64,000 bases of DNA from Lytechinus variegatus. Taxonomy: Eukaryota; Echinodermata; Echinoidea; Temnopleuroida; Toxopneustidae. The stretch covers positions 27,029,205 to 27,093,204 of the forward strand of contig NC_054746.1 in the NCBI RefSeq assembly GCF_018143015.1. The letters run 5' to 3'. A program made the position numbers and the translations under genes. Of this stretch, positions 1 to 11,162 are shown piece by piece (position 1 is the first letter of the stretch; each line of letters opens with the position of its first letter). A model generated the notes under the pieces. The model was not told where the DNA came from. It did no database searches and saw only the letters and a list, made by a program, of their open reading frames with translations.

Positions 1-1146
1 TATTTTTTATTCATTTTCCATGATCGTTCAAATCAAAATATTCAACCATTTGAGGGAAAAAAAACAACAAACTAACCAACTCACCTGGAACCAAAACAAG
101 AGGTAATAAAATGTTTCTAAACTGTATGTGATTAGGGACAGCAACAGTGTCCTTCAGTAGATAAAATCATTTTTAATTTGTAAAAAGTATCAATAAAATC
201 AAGAGTATCTGTACACTGGTCATATAGACATCTAATATAGATTTCAAATTCATATAACTTATATAGTTATAAAATTTGATCATTTACCCATTGACATAGT
301 TAATGAATGTCATTTAAACCGAAAATCCCGAACCAAAACAGACAAATGAACAGACAAATAAACAAGCAATACTTACACCCAACTTGACACAAGTAAAAAA
401 AAAGTAAACAAATTAAAAGTATAACTGTACAGATCTAGACCATAAAAATAGACCTCTAGAGTCTAGTTCTAAAAAATAAAATAAGCTAGACCCTACATGT
501 AAATAAACATTGAAATGTGGACTCCTCGAAACACACTGTTGAAATAATTTTGTAAATGGACAACTGTAAAAATTATCACATCATTTTTCATGTATGCATA
601 CGGTTAAACACCATGAGTGACCTATATCATTGATAGGCCTCCCACAGGCCACAAGCACAAAAAGCAATATTGAAACTGTGCTCCGCCAGTAAAGTACAGG
701 GGGTGCACAACATATCTATCAAATGTTGATACAAATAAACAATACAGGAACAATTTGGAAATTGGGTAGAAATAATGCTGTCACTATATTATAGTAAAAA
801 CCTTCCTGAACAATTAAAAGAGAAATGTACAGAAACAAGGGTAAACAATAAAAGAAATCGCAGTTATAAAAATTGTCTCAGACATGATAATTCATATGTG
901 CTTCACCCCCGGACGGTTGCGTTGCACTGCTTCTCAACCGGGGGTCCCCATCTTATGTCACTGTACATTTCACTTAAACAAATATACAGGTTCTTTTGAA
1001 AGTATTCATTTTCATCCATCAACTTAATAATTTCTTATTACTTAAATCACATTAAAAAGTGATTGAATAAAAAAATGGCAATTAAAGTGTTTCGTACTCA
1101 ACATAAAAAAAAAATTAAAAATACAAATTTTGAAAAGTAAACTTAC
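1..1146 (-). other. RCOR intron 2 (partial)
   Basis: AT-rich intronic sequence downstream of RCOR exon 2. I see no further exon with plausible splice sites and no recognisable element. A 74-codon open frame on the plus strand near 775 is not convincing. Confidence 0.5.
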
Positions 1147-1203
1147 CAGGTTGAAGTTCTGGAACAATGGCTTGGTATTCAGAACCAACACGCATTCCAG
1201 GCT
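1147..1203 (-). CDS. RCOR: RCOR/CoREST, second coding exon (start of ELM2 domain)
   Basis: This 57-nt exon lies between a TTTTCAG acceptor (AG at 1205-1204) and a GTAAGT donor (1146-1145). It completes the Glu codon begun in exon 1 and reads EPGMRVGSEYQAIVPELQP plus one base. This is the start of the ELM2 domain of CoREST; human RCOR1 and RCOR3 have closely similar segments beginning MRVG..YQA. The match to the family is seen in the sequence. ELM2 together with the first SANT domain recruits HDAC1/2, which is known from the family. The rest of ELM2, the SANT domains and the LSD1-binding linker must lie to the left of the window. Confidence 0.88.
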
Positions 1204-1305
1204 CTGAAAATACAAAGTGTAGACAAAAAGTCATAGAAAGAAATCACCTCTAAAAAAAAGTTAGAAAAAGATCTGAAAATGAAATTAGATTACTTTTAAA
1301 CCTAC

Positions 1306-1444
1306 CATTATCATCTTCTCCAGAGCTGCTGGTCCCGCTTTCCTCTGATGGATGGCCATTAGAGTTGGCACCCCCGGAATTCGATCCATTAGAACGATGA
1401 TTATGTTCAGAGCTGGAATTGCTATTCTTGTCTACTACCCCCAT
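1306..1444 (-). CDS. RCOR: RCOR/CoREST corepressor, first coding exon
   Basis: This is the N-terminal exon of a REST-corepressor protein. The ATG is at 1444-1442, and the exon encodes about 46 residues rich in Ser, Asn, Gly and acidic residues (starting MGVVDKNSNSSSEHNHRSNG). It ends ...GEDDN plus one base at a GT donor (1305-1304). CoREST proteins have a similar low-complexity, acidic N-terminus directly before the ELM2 domain. Splicing to the next exon restores the family junction EPGMRVG, which fixes both boundaries. CoREST proteins scaffold the LSD1-HDAC1/2 histone demethylase-deacetylase complex in the nucleus. Only the first exons are in the window and the gene continues to the left. 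The choice of start is supported by the lack of further recognisable family sequence upstream, but no transcript evidence is visible. Confidence 0.8.
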
Positions 1445-2846
1445 ATTGATTTAGAAATCCGTCCAATACAACCCACATGTAACGCCCCTGATTAAACTTT
1501 GAAATTTCACGATTTTAAAAAGAGTAAATTTAATGCTCGGAAACGCTGGCTGGGGCTCGAGAGTCGACGACGTGCAGCTACGATCCGTTCTTTGCAACGC
1601 TTTGTCTATTATGTGCACACACACGGCACTCGTGCGTACGTACGTACATACATAGCGAGCAGTGCGGTTGGTCTTCACTACGTATACGCCACACATTTTT
1701 TTTTCACAGGGGGGTCCCTTCCTATGTTTCCTGCCTGTGTAGGGCCCTAGCCCTCGTGTAAAACCACGTTCGCCCGAGGGGGGGGGGGGAGTCACAGGTC
1801 ACACCCCTTTAACGAGGTGAGTATTGCAGCAAATAAGGTACTCGCCGGGTAGTCTAAGGGACACTAATTAACTAGCGTAATCTACAACAAACAAAAAAAC
1901 AAATGTAACGTACACAAGCATAATCAATCTGGATATGTAAACAGTGAAATTTAATGTGTTCTTTTCATATTATATTTAACAAGGGCCGAGGAACGAGTTT
2001 GAAATTCAGGGAGGGCAATCCGATAGTGTGCGGTGAAGCCAGTGATCAGACCTCAGAGGTACTCTTGCCTCCAACTATAGCCCCCATTAAGCCTTAGGAC
2101 TCAAGCGTGAAGTATCCAATTTATAGGCCTTTAGCCGTCAAACCTAACATGCACCAGATTCGGAGCCCCGGTTCGGAGCTCAACGATTAGAACGAGAGTG
2201 AGGGACTCAGGTAATCCAATATTATAATATAGTCACGATATTCATTTGAGATGGAGACCCCCGGTTTTGTTGTCCACCGAGAGCTCGCTCGCTTTAGTTT
2301 CATACAAAATGGTTCCAGTACACAGCATGGTCAAGGAAACAAAACAATAACCATATAGTGATGGCTATTTTTAGGGTCACGGGAATGCGAAGCGTGACCT
2401 CCATATTAATCTTGGAATAACCATTAACAATATATACTCCGGTTGGAAATATCTGCGCGTGCAAGTTGTGTTTGTAAAATTCCATTTCCCTAATAATGCC
2501 AGGCACATAAGTCCCAAGTAAATCACAAAAATAAGATTTTAAGGCCCGTTTTAAGGTTAAATAGCTGAGGCTTCCAATTCTCATTTTCCACCTTTTACAG
2601 TAGGGCCTATCCGAGGGCCTATCACAACGAGGATCGAAATACAAATTATGACGTAACAAGCAAGGCCTACGGGGCCTGCAGGGGTGTTGGTGTGCCCCTC
2701 CTGAAAAAAATATTCTGCTGAAAAAAAAATGGTAGGGCCTATAGTTTTACACTACTTAAACGGTGTTATACAGACATCCACAGACAATGAGAGCACAGAT
2801 TAAAAACTGGAAAATTAACAATCACGATATGCAATATGCATGCCAT
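1445..2846. promoter_or_regulatory. RCOR upstream region
   Basis: The 350 bp directly upstream of the RCOR start (about 1450-1800) are richer in CpG than the surrounding DNA, with several CGTACG and TCGACG words, as expected near a promoter. A 12-base G run sits at 1778-1789. No TATA box or mapped start can be assigned. From 1800 to 2846 I see no gene or clear repeat. Confidence 0.35.
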
Positions 2847-3500
2847 ATAGGCGGATCCAGTGCATGGGAGGGGCCTCGAGGGGCCGCCCCTTCCTCTTTA
2901 TTTGCGGACAAAAAAGAAAAAGGAATGGAAAAGGAGAGGAGGAAAAAAAGAGGAAAACGAGTGAATAAGGTGAGGTGAAGACTTGCAAAAAAAAAATCGG
3001 TGTCACTATAAAATTTCAGTTACGCGCTTTTGCGCTTGCATTGCCTGTTCAATGAGATAATTGTTCAATATGCTGATATGATATGAAGTTTTGATGTCAA
3101 TTTACAAAACATATTTCAGCTCGCGCGGACATCGAGCTTTCTTTTTTTTTCTTCTAAATTTACAAATTGGTTTTTTAAGTGCTCGCGATCTGTAGAACAT
3201 CCGTTTTATGGCCAATTTATCAACAATTTCAGCTCATGTTGCACCGGGTCGCATTATTTGATTTGCTAAGTTGTATTGTCGTGTATTCCATTATAAAGTT
3301 CTCAAAATATACTTTTCAGGTGTGATTGTTAAAACGTATATAGGCCTATCAGCTGGCGCTGCGCGCTCGCATTTTAATTGGTGAGTTATATATCAATTCT
3401 GTAACAAGCTGCTTAAAATCCCCTTTTCGTTACAATTTATAAAAAATTCAGATCGCGATTTGCGCTCGTTCAGGCCTTAATAGAATTATATTGAATGAAC
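2847..3500. repeat. GCGCGAGC-type degenerate tandem repeat with a GGCGGATCC-like end
   Basis: The segment opens with GGCGGATCCAGTGCATGGGA followed by a G/C-rich stretch. From about 3010 to 3480 it continues as loosely repeated units of roughly 110 bp. Each unit carries a variant of 'TTCAGCTCGCGCT..GCGCTCGCAT' followed by AT-rich sequence with short homopolymers. The same unit recurs near 13430-13700, 23755-24000 and, in the opposite orientation, 53105-53760. The 52906-54006 copy has delimited ends, so this one is probably an eroded relative of that DNA element. No right end is visible here. Confidence 0.5.
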
Positions 3501-5073
3501 TCCACGCTCTTAGCATATTAGATTAATAAACAAGAAGATATTGGCCCCCTTTTTTAGAATGGAATATCGACAAGTTTCATTTCGCGCTAAGGAATGATAG
3601 GAAGAAAGTCATCATTTTTTTAAATAATTTATGATGATAAAAGTAATATGCCCATTTATATAGCACAGTTTCAACTGTGCTTTAACTTTGTTATTTTCGG
3701 CTGATATAGCTGAGCCGCCATATAGTCGCTAAGCGTTTACTAAGTGTGATCCACATCCACTGTTGGCTACTTCAATTATGTTCTATAATTATTTGAAAAT
3801 TTCTTAGTGAGGAATATTGATTGCAATATTGGAGTCTAGCTCCCAAATAAATTGATTAAAAGTTTGCAAATGAATGAATTGATTGCAAAATAAACTCCAT
3901 AAACCTACGATTGTAAACTACTAGTATACAACATGAATTCTGTGACAAATTTCGCCTGAAACTTGGAGGTCAAGTCGGTCAGATTAAGGAAATTTGATGA
4001 AAGTCGATGATGACGTTGAAAAAAATTATTAGGCTTATTGCAATTCCCCCAAATACCACCTTTTTTTTGGGGGGGGGGGGAACAACCACGTAACCACTGG
4101 TCAGCCATTCTGTACATGGATTCAATACGAAAACTGGCATTTATAGCTAGTTTATTAACAAATGCTATGAATTCTCATTTTAACTGGAACATTTAATCAC
4201 GAATATAACGTAATGAACCAATTGAAGTTGGCAAGTTGTGGAATTTAAATTGTAGGAAAAATATGGCAGTTGCAAGCATGTGACGTCGCAAAACCAATAT
4301 CCAGAAAATTCTTGAAGGGTAGTCCATGAAAATCTGAAAATTTCATCAAAGTTAAAATAAGAAAGCATGACATTTTAAAATTCACTTACAGTTTAAAAGC
4401 ACACGGTGATGTCGGCCTTCAATGAAAGAGTCCAATCCTATTTTTTATTATTATTATATGAATTATACAGCATTTTGATTTTGCAGATTTGACAATATTA
4501 ATAGAAGGAACTATTCATTAAATCATGTTACAGCAATGGTAATTCCAACATATTAAGAAAGAGAGAGGGTGGGGGTCGATCATTGCTTTAACATTACAAT
4601 GAGAAAGTTATCACAAATATCAGATTTCGATGAAATTTCCCGCTGCGTCATGCTCGTTTTTCTCTTTTCATTCACATAACTTTTTATGCTGGGGTGGACC
4701 GCCTGCTTATTTCTGTACATTTTGAGATGTATTTTCACATAATTTATTGATATCTGTATACTGCGTTCATGAAACCTGTATGCTTCAGTGTTGATTTAGG
4801 ATCCCCCCTCCCCCTCCTCATCAGAATGTTTAGGAGCGGATCCATTACTTACGAACAAAAAAATGTGCATGTCTTATTATGTGCATTCAATAAATCCACT
4901 CTCTCATGTAATGATAATAATTATTATTATTATTATTATCATTATTATTATTACTTGTATTATTATATTATGTTCAGTGTCATCATAATTTTCATCATCA
5001 TTATTTTTATTAGCATCATCATCATATCACTCTTTCGATATGAAATATAATTATTTATCTTATTTGATTAGAA
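3501..5073. other. Intergenic, AT-rich, with an (ATT)n/(ATC)n microsatellite
   Basis: No gene is visible. A 12-base G run follows a T run at 4061-4080. The stretch 4180-4400 resembles the inside of the TTAA-flanked MITE family (text like ATTTCATCAAAGTTAAAATAAG and ATGACATTTTA), but I could not find its ends. An (ATT)n tract followed by (ATC)-rich sequence occupies about 4915-5030. Confidence 0.4.
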
Positions 5074-5428
5074 TTAAAGAACAAGTCCACCCCCAACAAA
5101 AAGCAGATATGAATAAAAAGAGAAAAATCCAACAAGCCTGCACTAAAAATTTCATCAAAACTTGATGTAAAATAAAAACGCTATGACATTTCAAAGCGTC
5201 GCTTAATTCCACACAAAAAAGACACAATCGGGTAATAATGTATAATCTTAAAACAATCAAAACAAAAATTATAATGAGGGACATCATCAAATTTCTCATT
5301 TGCATGTCATACATTGCAACTTTTATTTTTATTTCACATTCGATTTTGATGAATTATTCAGCGAATGCTTGTCCGTTTTTTCTCTATTCGTTTTGATAAA
5401 AAAAAATCGAGGTTGACTTCACCTTTAA
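5074..5428. mobile_element. TTAA-flanked MITE
   Basis: A roughly 350-bp non-coding element has imperfect inverted ends: TTAAAGAACAAGTCCACCCC at the left and, read on the opposite strand from the right, TTTAAAGGTGAAGTCAACCT. The interior contains ATTTCATCAAAACTTGATGT and CTATGACATTTC, phrases shared with the MITEs at 5658-6182 and 54493-55061. It has no coding capacity. The family assignment rests on shared ends and interior. Confidence 0.55.
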
Positions 5429-5657
5429 ATAATAAATCAATACACTTGGTAGAGAATCAGTGCATCACGTTATTTCTAGGACTTGCAACAATGATACATG
5501 TATAATACAAATCATTTTGTTTAAAATAGAATTTAATAATGAAACAACAAATTATCAAACGATAACCAAAAACGCAACATATTGATATTAAACACGCACT
5601 AAAAGAGGGGGACACACTGTGCATAGTTATCTGCATCACACGTATTTGAATTTCTCG

Positions 5658-6182
5658 TTAAGGCCAAGTTCACCCAAACCAAAATTTGACAAATATAGAG
5701 GATTACACAAGCACGATTTCATCAAAATCGGATGTAAAATTAGATCGTGAATATTTTAGTTAAGTTTAGCTTGATAATTTCGTAAACTTATTACTGGCGA
5801 TAAGCGAAATAGAAATGAAATCATATAGTATTTTTCTATTATATTTAAAATACAGTATTTACCAATTTATGTAATTTGATGAAAACGAAGCTTTTGATTG
5901 AGTCATAATAAGGCCACAAGGCGATTTCACGCATTCACGATGGAGTAAATTATTCATACATAACTTACTGAAAGGTAGGAGGAAAATTGAAAGCTTTACA
6001 CAAAATAAATAGGGAGCCACGTCAGACTCCCTCATATTGAATTGTTTTGTGAAAATAAGCAAGACTTTATCAAAACTTTCAAATTTAAATTTTACATCCG
6101 ATCTCCATGAAATGTTTAGGTTTGATTGATTGATATTTTTTTAAATTTAAATTGATGTATGAGATGGACTTGGCCTTTTAAC
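5658..6182. mobile_element. TTAA-flanked MITE
   Basis: The left end is TTAAGGCCAAGTTCACCCA. The right end, read on the other strand, is TTAAAAGGCCAAGTCCATCT. The interior contains ATTTCATCAAAATCGGATGT near the left end and an inverted relative (ACATCCGATCTCCATGAAAT) near the right. This gives a 525-bp partly palindromic element with TTAA at both ends. TTAA target sites are typical of piggyBac-type elements, but the inner ends do not show the usual piggyBac termini, so the superfamily is open. Confidence 0.6.
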
Positions 6183-7650
6183 CTATATACATATACATCA
6201 TCCATTTAGAATATCATTTCTTTGCAAGAGGTGTATCACTACAAAAATATATCACATTGAACACGTCAAAAAAATGTGCAAAACAATCCTAGCTTGAACT
6301 ACATGTATATTGGCATAAACGATAGGAGATACAAAATGGAAAAACTTTATCCGAGGAATTGAGGTTACTATTCCGAAAGTTCATTAATCCGACCCTTGGC
6401 ATTATGACAATGAAATAATGTTAAAAATTCCAAAAAGTGTATTATTCCAAAAGCAAAATAATATTCATTAATCCAAAAAACGAAATGTTTGTTATTTCAA
6501 AGGCTTGAGTGTCTGAAAATGAAGTAAGGTTTGTATAGTTCAGACTATCAACCCTTCGGACTAACAAACCGTTAAGGGGGGGGGGAGATAATGATCCAAA
6601 TGTTCAGATTGCTAACAAACACTTTTTCTTATTTTCTCAAAATAATGAAAATTCGAAAAAAAAAAAATCTATACCAGTATTTAGGGAGGCAACCTAGACA
6701 TTAGACTAATTTTACTAAATATCTCAGATAATAGTTAAAAATATGTTGTAGGATTGCACATCAAAATTTGACATGAGCCTACAAGCCATGAAGCCAATAG
6801 TTCTAGAAACTTTACAACTGCTTTAAAACTAGAATTTTGATAAACGAGCCTAATTCAAACATTTTTATTTTTGATGGTCATGTTATACAGAGACAATATG
6901 AAAATATCTTGCGATGTACCCAGTATTCATTTAAAAAAGATTTTAGATAATGTATACAATAAAAGGAACTAAATGTTCAGGACCTGCACCAGGATATATT
7001 GTTCGTGGGGAGGAAGGGGGGGTGGAGACGACCTGAATATGACGTCATATTTTCTTATTTGAATTTTATGGGAAGTACATAGCCATACCTTTTATTGTAA
7101 TACCCTACTTCTGTCTTTTTTCCCTTTTCTCCCCCTTTTTTGTTCTACCTTTAACCACTTTCTCCCTACTTAAACACCCCAATGGCGCCGCCACTGTACA
7201 TGTAAATCAAAATTTATCATATGAACCAATGAAAAGATTGAATAAGCGACATTGAAAATATGAGTACGGGCTCTCGCATCTTGGACTTTCAAATTAAATA
7301 TAAATCAATATTATTAACTTGTAGTAGCTTTCTTCAAAAATTGTCCATTAGTAGTATTTTGAAGAATAAGATTTGATTGAGGTACTGAATATAAAATAAG
7401 ACTGTCCAAAATACCACAACTCAACTTGTAAATTATTTTTTATACATGGGCTGAACAACATAGATACAGTGTATGTAATTTTCATAATATGCAAAATCAA
7501 CATACATGTAAATTTCATTCAAGTTTATAGAAGAATGAGTACCATATATAAAAGTATATTCTGTAGTGGATAAGTTTATAATCATTTCACAAAATCTATT
7601 CATTTTTTTCAAATGGAGGAAAAACATAAATTACACTAGGCAAAATCTTG
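6183..7650. other. Intergenic, AT-rich
   Basis: I see no gene, RNA or delimitable repeat. G-rich homopolymers occur at 6576-6585 and near 7015. Confidence 0.4.
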
Positions 7651-7653
7651 AAA

Positions 7654-7717
7654 TTTATTTTAAGTCGAAAATGATGACCTTGGGACATAAAACTACAAAA
7701 CCCATATTTCCTTTATT
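7654..7717 (-). terminator. Candidate poly(A) signals for the 8035-8865 gene
   Basis: Read on the minus strand, AATAAA hexamers occur at 7717-7712 and 7659-7654, about 320 and 380 nt past the stop codon. They are plausible cleavage and polyadenylation signals for a short 3' UTR. No downstream GU-rich element was verified. Confidence 0.35.
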
Positions 7718-8034
7718 TTGAAAGAAAAAAATTGAGTCGATCAACTTACGGAACATTGCCCCCCCCCCCCCCTTGAATGCTCTGATGCTGTCCCTGACTG
7801 TAGGGTGCTTTTTTGTGCAATACTCCAGTAGTAAGTAACTTCATGGTTTAACTATTAGATTATCTATTCATTACCAGACTACTGTATAACTCTTAATTAA
7901 ACACCCTTGCCATATTCGATTCTGCTTATCACATCATTCACATGTTTACTGTGTATTCATACCAACATACTATTCTTCTTTTTTTTTGGGGGGGGGGCTA
8001 TATGTAATTTACACAAATATTGATTAAATTGAAA

Positions 8035-8865
8035 TCATTCTTCTGTGTGCCAGTCTGGTACGACTTGTTCTGTGGCTGCACATGTTGTATTAAAGATGAG
8101 CTCATTTCTCTGCCCATCTTCATTTTCTGTATTGCCTTCTATTTCTACTGCACCAGCTACCTGATCACCAGCTGAATGCCTGTGATTCTGCAGAATTGTC
8201 TGCAGATTTGGGACTAGTTGAGAGTCTTCAAGTTCATCTGCTAGAAGTGCACTTGACTGACTGGATAGTGGGCTTATCTGAGACAACTCCCATGTAGCAA
8301 AATCTTCAATATCAAATCTATCAGGCCACGAAACTTGAGTGACAGAAGGGCTTACAGCAAATATATCTTCATCGGACATTTCAGCAAGGTTTTCAGATGA
8401 CACACTTTCTGACTCAGCAGCATCATGAAGACTTCCACCACTACTTTCAACTTGGTGTAGGGCACCTTCAATATCCGTAGCAGTATGTGGTTCTCCTGCA
8501 CATGAAGGTGTACTTGAAGACAATGTGCTGCTCTGGGTGACCTGAGAATCCTCTTGTTCACTGGATGAAAACTTCCAAGAATCATCATCACACCAGACAT
8601 CATGGTAACTTACATTGCCATTTGGATCCCATTGTGAGCAAGGGGTGCCTGGTAGTTGAGTAGATGATTCGATATGACGATCATTGCAAAGAACACTAGA
8701 ACAGACGGCACATTGTAAAGCTGAATCCATGCTCAGATCAGCATGGCTATCTTTAGTAGATGTTGAGTCATCATAAAGGTGGCTGTTTGTCTCATGCTCA
8801 AAATTTGGCAAATCTTCAAAGCAATACAAATCTGGAACAGAATAAATCTCACCTGGACCTGCCAT
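8035..8865 (-). CDS. Unrecognised acidic Ser-rich protein, 276 aa
   Basis: An uninterrupted minus-strand frame runs from the ATG at 8865-8863 to a TGA at 8037-8035. The frame can be read a little further upstream, but only to a TTG, and an in-frame stop follows shortly before that, so the ATG is the natural start. The protein is strongly acidic and rich in Ser, Asp, Glu and Gln. It begins MAGPGEIYSVPDLYCFEDLP and has a small cysteine cluster (CAVCSSVLC) near residue 52, Trp-containing acidic patches (SYHDVWCDDDSWKF) and no membrane segment. It looks like a disordered regulatory protein. I do not recognise a family and assign no function. Base composition is clearly more coding-like (higher GC, no stops over 830 bp) than the flanks. 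TACTAAT followed by CTACAG just upstream could be a branch point and acceptor, so a non-coding exon may precede it. Confidence 0.6.
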   Translation of the reverse strand: MAGPGEIYSVPDLYCFEDLPNFEHETNSHLYDDSTSTKDSHADLSMDSALQCAVCSSVLCNDRHIESSTQLPGTPCSQWDPNGNVSYHDVWCDDDSWKFSSSEQEDSQVTQSSTLSSSTPSCAGEPHTATDIEGALHQVESSGGSLHDAAESESVSSENLAEMSDEDIFAVSPSVTQVSWPDRFDIEDFATWELSQISPLSSQSSALLADELEDSQLVPNLQTILQNHRHSAGDQVAGAVEIEGNTENEDGQRNELIFNTTCAATEQVVPDWHTEE

Positions 8866-9179
8866 CGCAATCTGTTGTTTTCTCAATTCCTGTAGTCTCT
8901 ATTAGTAGTACCCTCACCAAAGAGAACAACGTGGTATGCTGGAAAGGAAAGAAATGAAGGAGCTTCATACAATATAGTCACTGATACCACAAACATATAT
9001 GTAATAAGTATGAAAAAATTATACATTTCCTCACAAATCTTGATGTAGAAGATAATTGTTACTTCCTACATAATATTTCATTAGAATTCAAAATGGTTTA
9101 TGTTTCATTTATTACTCCATAAGAACAAGTCCATGAAGAAATGTTACCATGGAAGGTATTTTGGAAGTGGATATTATAA

Positions 9180-10360
9180 GGTCTACATGTAGATCTACAT
9201 CTAGATAAATATTGCTTGGAAGAAAACTTAGTGTGGCTAGATCTAGACCTAGAATCTGGGTCTAGACATCTAGATCTAGTTTGATAAGATCTAGACTAGG
9301 TCTAGATCTAAATGCCTGAAATTAGGCCTAGAATTCTAGGCCCTAGATACAGTCACACATCAATCATGATCATTGACTGGACCACACTCGGATGACCATA
9401 CTAGCGTTAGGCTACCCAGTTCGGCAGTTGTGTGTCCGGACTATGAATCAATTTTTTAACAACAGCCATGGCATGCCATTACATTATTAGCCCATTAGGG
9501 CTAACATTAAAAGTTAGGACTTAGGGCTAAAGTTAGGGCCAGGCCAAATGGTTAGGCTAGGCTCTTACGAAAAATTAACAATCAAAGTCTAATTTTACTA
9601 GTATTTTAGTATCAATTTCTAATGTTAAAACGTTAATGTTAGCCAAAACACTGTTAAAAAATTTATCCTTAAAATAAAAGAAGTTCCTGCAGCAAAGTCT
9701 CGAGAACACCTGTAATCTTACCAGATTGCGTAATCTTATAGGAAATTGGTATTTGTTGTATGGAACCTTACAAATTTCCTTAAATAAAACACCCTTTTCC
9801 CCTTTTTAAACAGACAAGTTCTGTTAAATTGCAGAAAAATTCCTGTTTTATGAATTTACAGAATGATTCTGTTATTGCTTTCTGCAAAATCTTCTTTTTT
9901 CTGTAAAATCAGTTTTTTTCTAACAGTGAAAGCCAATGGCAATAGATCTAGACTAGACCTAGCCTAGGCCAAGGACTCAGGTCTAAGCCCCTGACCCAGG
10001 CTAGTAGGCCTAATACTAATTATATAGCCAGGGTAGGCCCTGGCCTGGTGGCCCCTAGCACAAAATTGAAGATGATTAAAATTTGATAGATTTCTAGATC
10101 TCTAACTTTAATTAGATCTAGACTAACACTTTTTTCCAAAACAGTGTAGGCCTAGGCCCTACAAAAAAACTTGAAAATGCCTAGGCCTATACTATAGGAT
10201 TGTGATTTTTTGCGTGGACATGGACCATGGTCAGCCCCCCGCCCCCACTTTTTGGCTCACCCCTCCTTTGAAAACCGTTCTGCGGCCCCTGTTTTTATTT
10301 TAGTGTCATCCAAGCAAAGACAAAAAGAAGGCTTTTATTTAGGCCTAGATCTAGGCCTAT
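9180..10360. repeat. CTAGATCTAG / CCTAGGCC-rich low-complexity region
   Basis: This stretch is crowded with overlapping short palindromes: AGATCTAGAC, CTAGATCTAG, TAGGCCTAGA and CCTAGGCC. It also holds TTAGG-like words around 9480-9560. There is no regular period and no open frame. It lies inside the proposed first intron of the 8035-8865 gene. Confidence 0.5.
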
Positions 10361-10454
10361 TTTGTTTAATTTAAGAAATTAAGTGTCCGACCCCCATCCC
10401 CTTCCCCATCCTACCCTACGTTACCGTTTAGCGTTTCACAGTCACTGCACTCAC

Positions 10455-10650
10455 CTGGCCGGATCGGGAGCGCCTGGTCCTGGACTCTGGTCTGGAGCCA
10501 GTGCCGTGGAGCCTGGACTCTTCTTGGAGCCGTGGAGGCAGTGCCACAGTCACTGGTGTCTGTTGTTGTAAGCGGAGCAGCAACTTGTTGTGGAAAAATA
10601 ATCTGTTCTACTTCTTCATTCTCAGCTAGCTAGCTCAACATCCTAAGCTC
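10455..10650 (-). other. Candidate untranslated first exon and promoter of the 8035-8865 gene
   Basis: On the minus strand a GC-rich stretch ends in CCGGCCAG followed by GTGAGT (donor at 10454-10453). Joined to the possible acceptor at 8891-8890 it would give a 5' leader, because reading through it hits stops before the ATG. CpG-rich sequence with GATCGATC palindromes at 10770-10820 could be the promoter. The link to the downstream gene is inference from strand, spacing and splice signals only. Confidence 0.3.
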
Positions 10651-11162
10651 AATTGGTCGACACTGGTACAAAAAAGTAGATCTAGTCTATTGTCGAACTG
10701 CTAATCAAATATGATTATGAAATGCATGACTTTTAGCTTTATTTCTTGGAGTTGTTGATTTTTTAAGTCCCGCCGGCCGGCTGCGCTGTCGATCGATTGA
10801 ACAAGCACGATCGTGATCGATCATTTAACTGCGAGTCAAAAAAAAAAAAATAGCCGGATTCTGTTCTGTATTTTATCCCTTCGTGATTATAAGTTGTTAA
10901 AGAAATGTGAGCAGATTAATTTTAAGTTTACATTTGAAATTCATATATATTCCTTTTCTTACCATGTTAAAATGTTTATGTGTAAACTTGAAACAACTAT
11001 GTTTTAATGATGTCATGCTATATATTTTTTTACATGTGTTATGAGGAAGAAATAAATATGATTTAAAACAAAAAAATAGCCAATGGGGTTTCGAAAAGCA
11101 CCCTAAACTTAAGCAAAGGCCGAGACAAGTATTTTCCATGTTCTGAAAATGCACCCTTTACA

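Noticed and set aside
775..999. 74-codon plus-strand frame in RCOR intron 2
   Set aside because: No conservation signal, splice context or family resemblance; antisense to an intron.
8352..8603. 83-codon minus-strand frame
   Set aside because: Out-of-frame shadow inside the 8035-8865 coding region.
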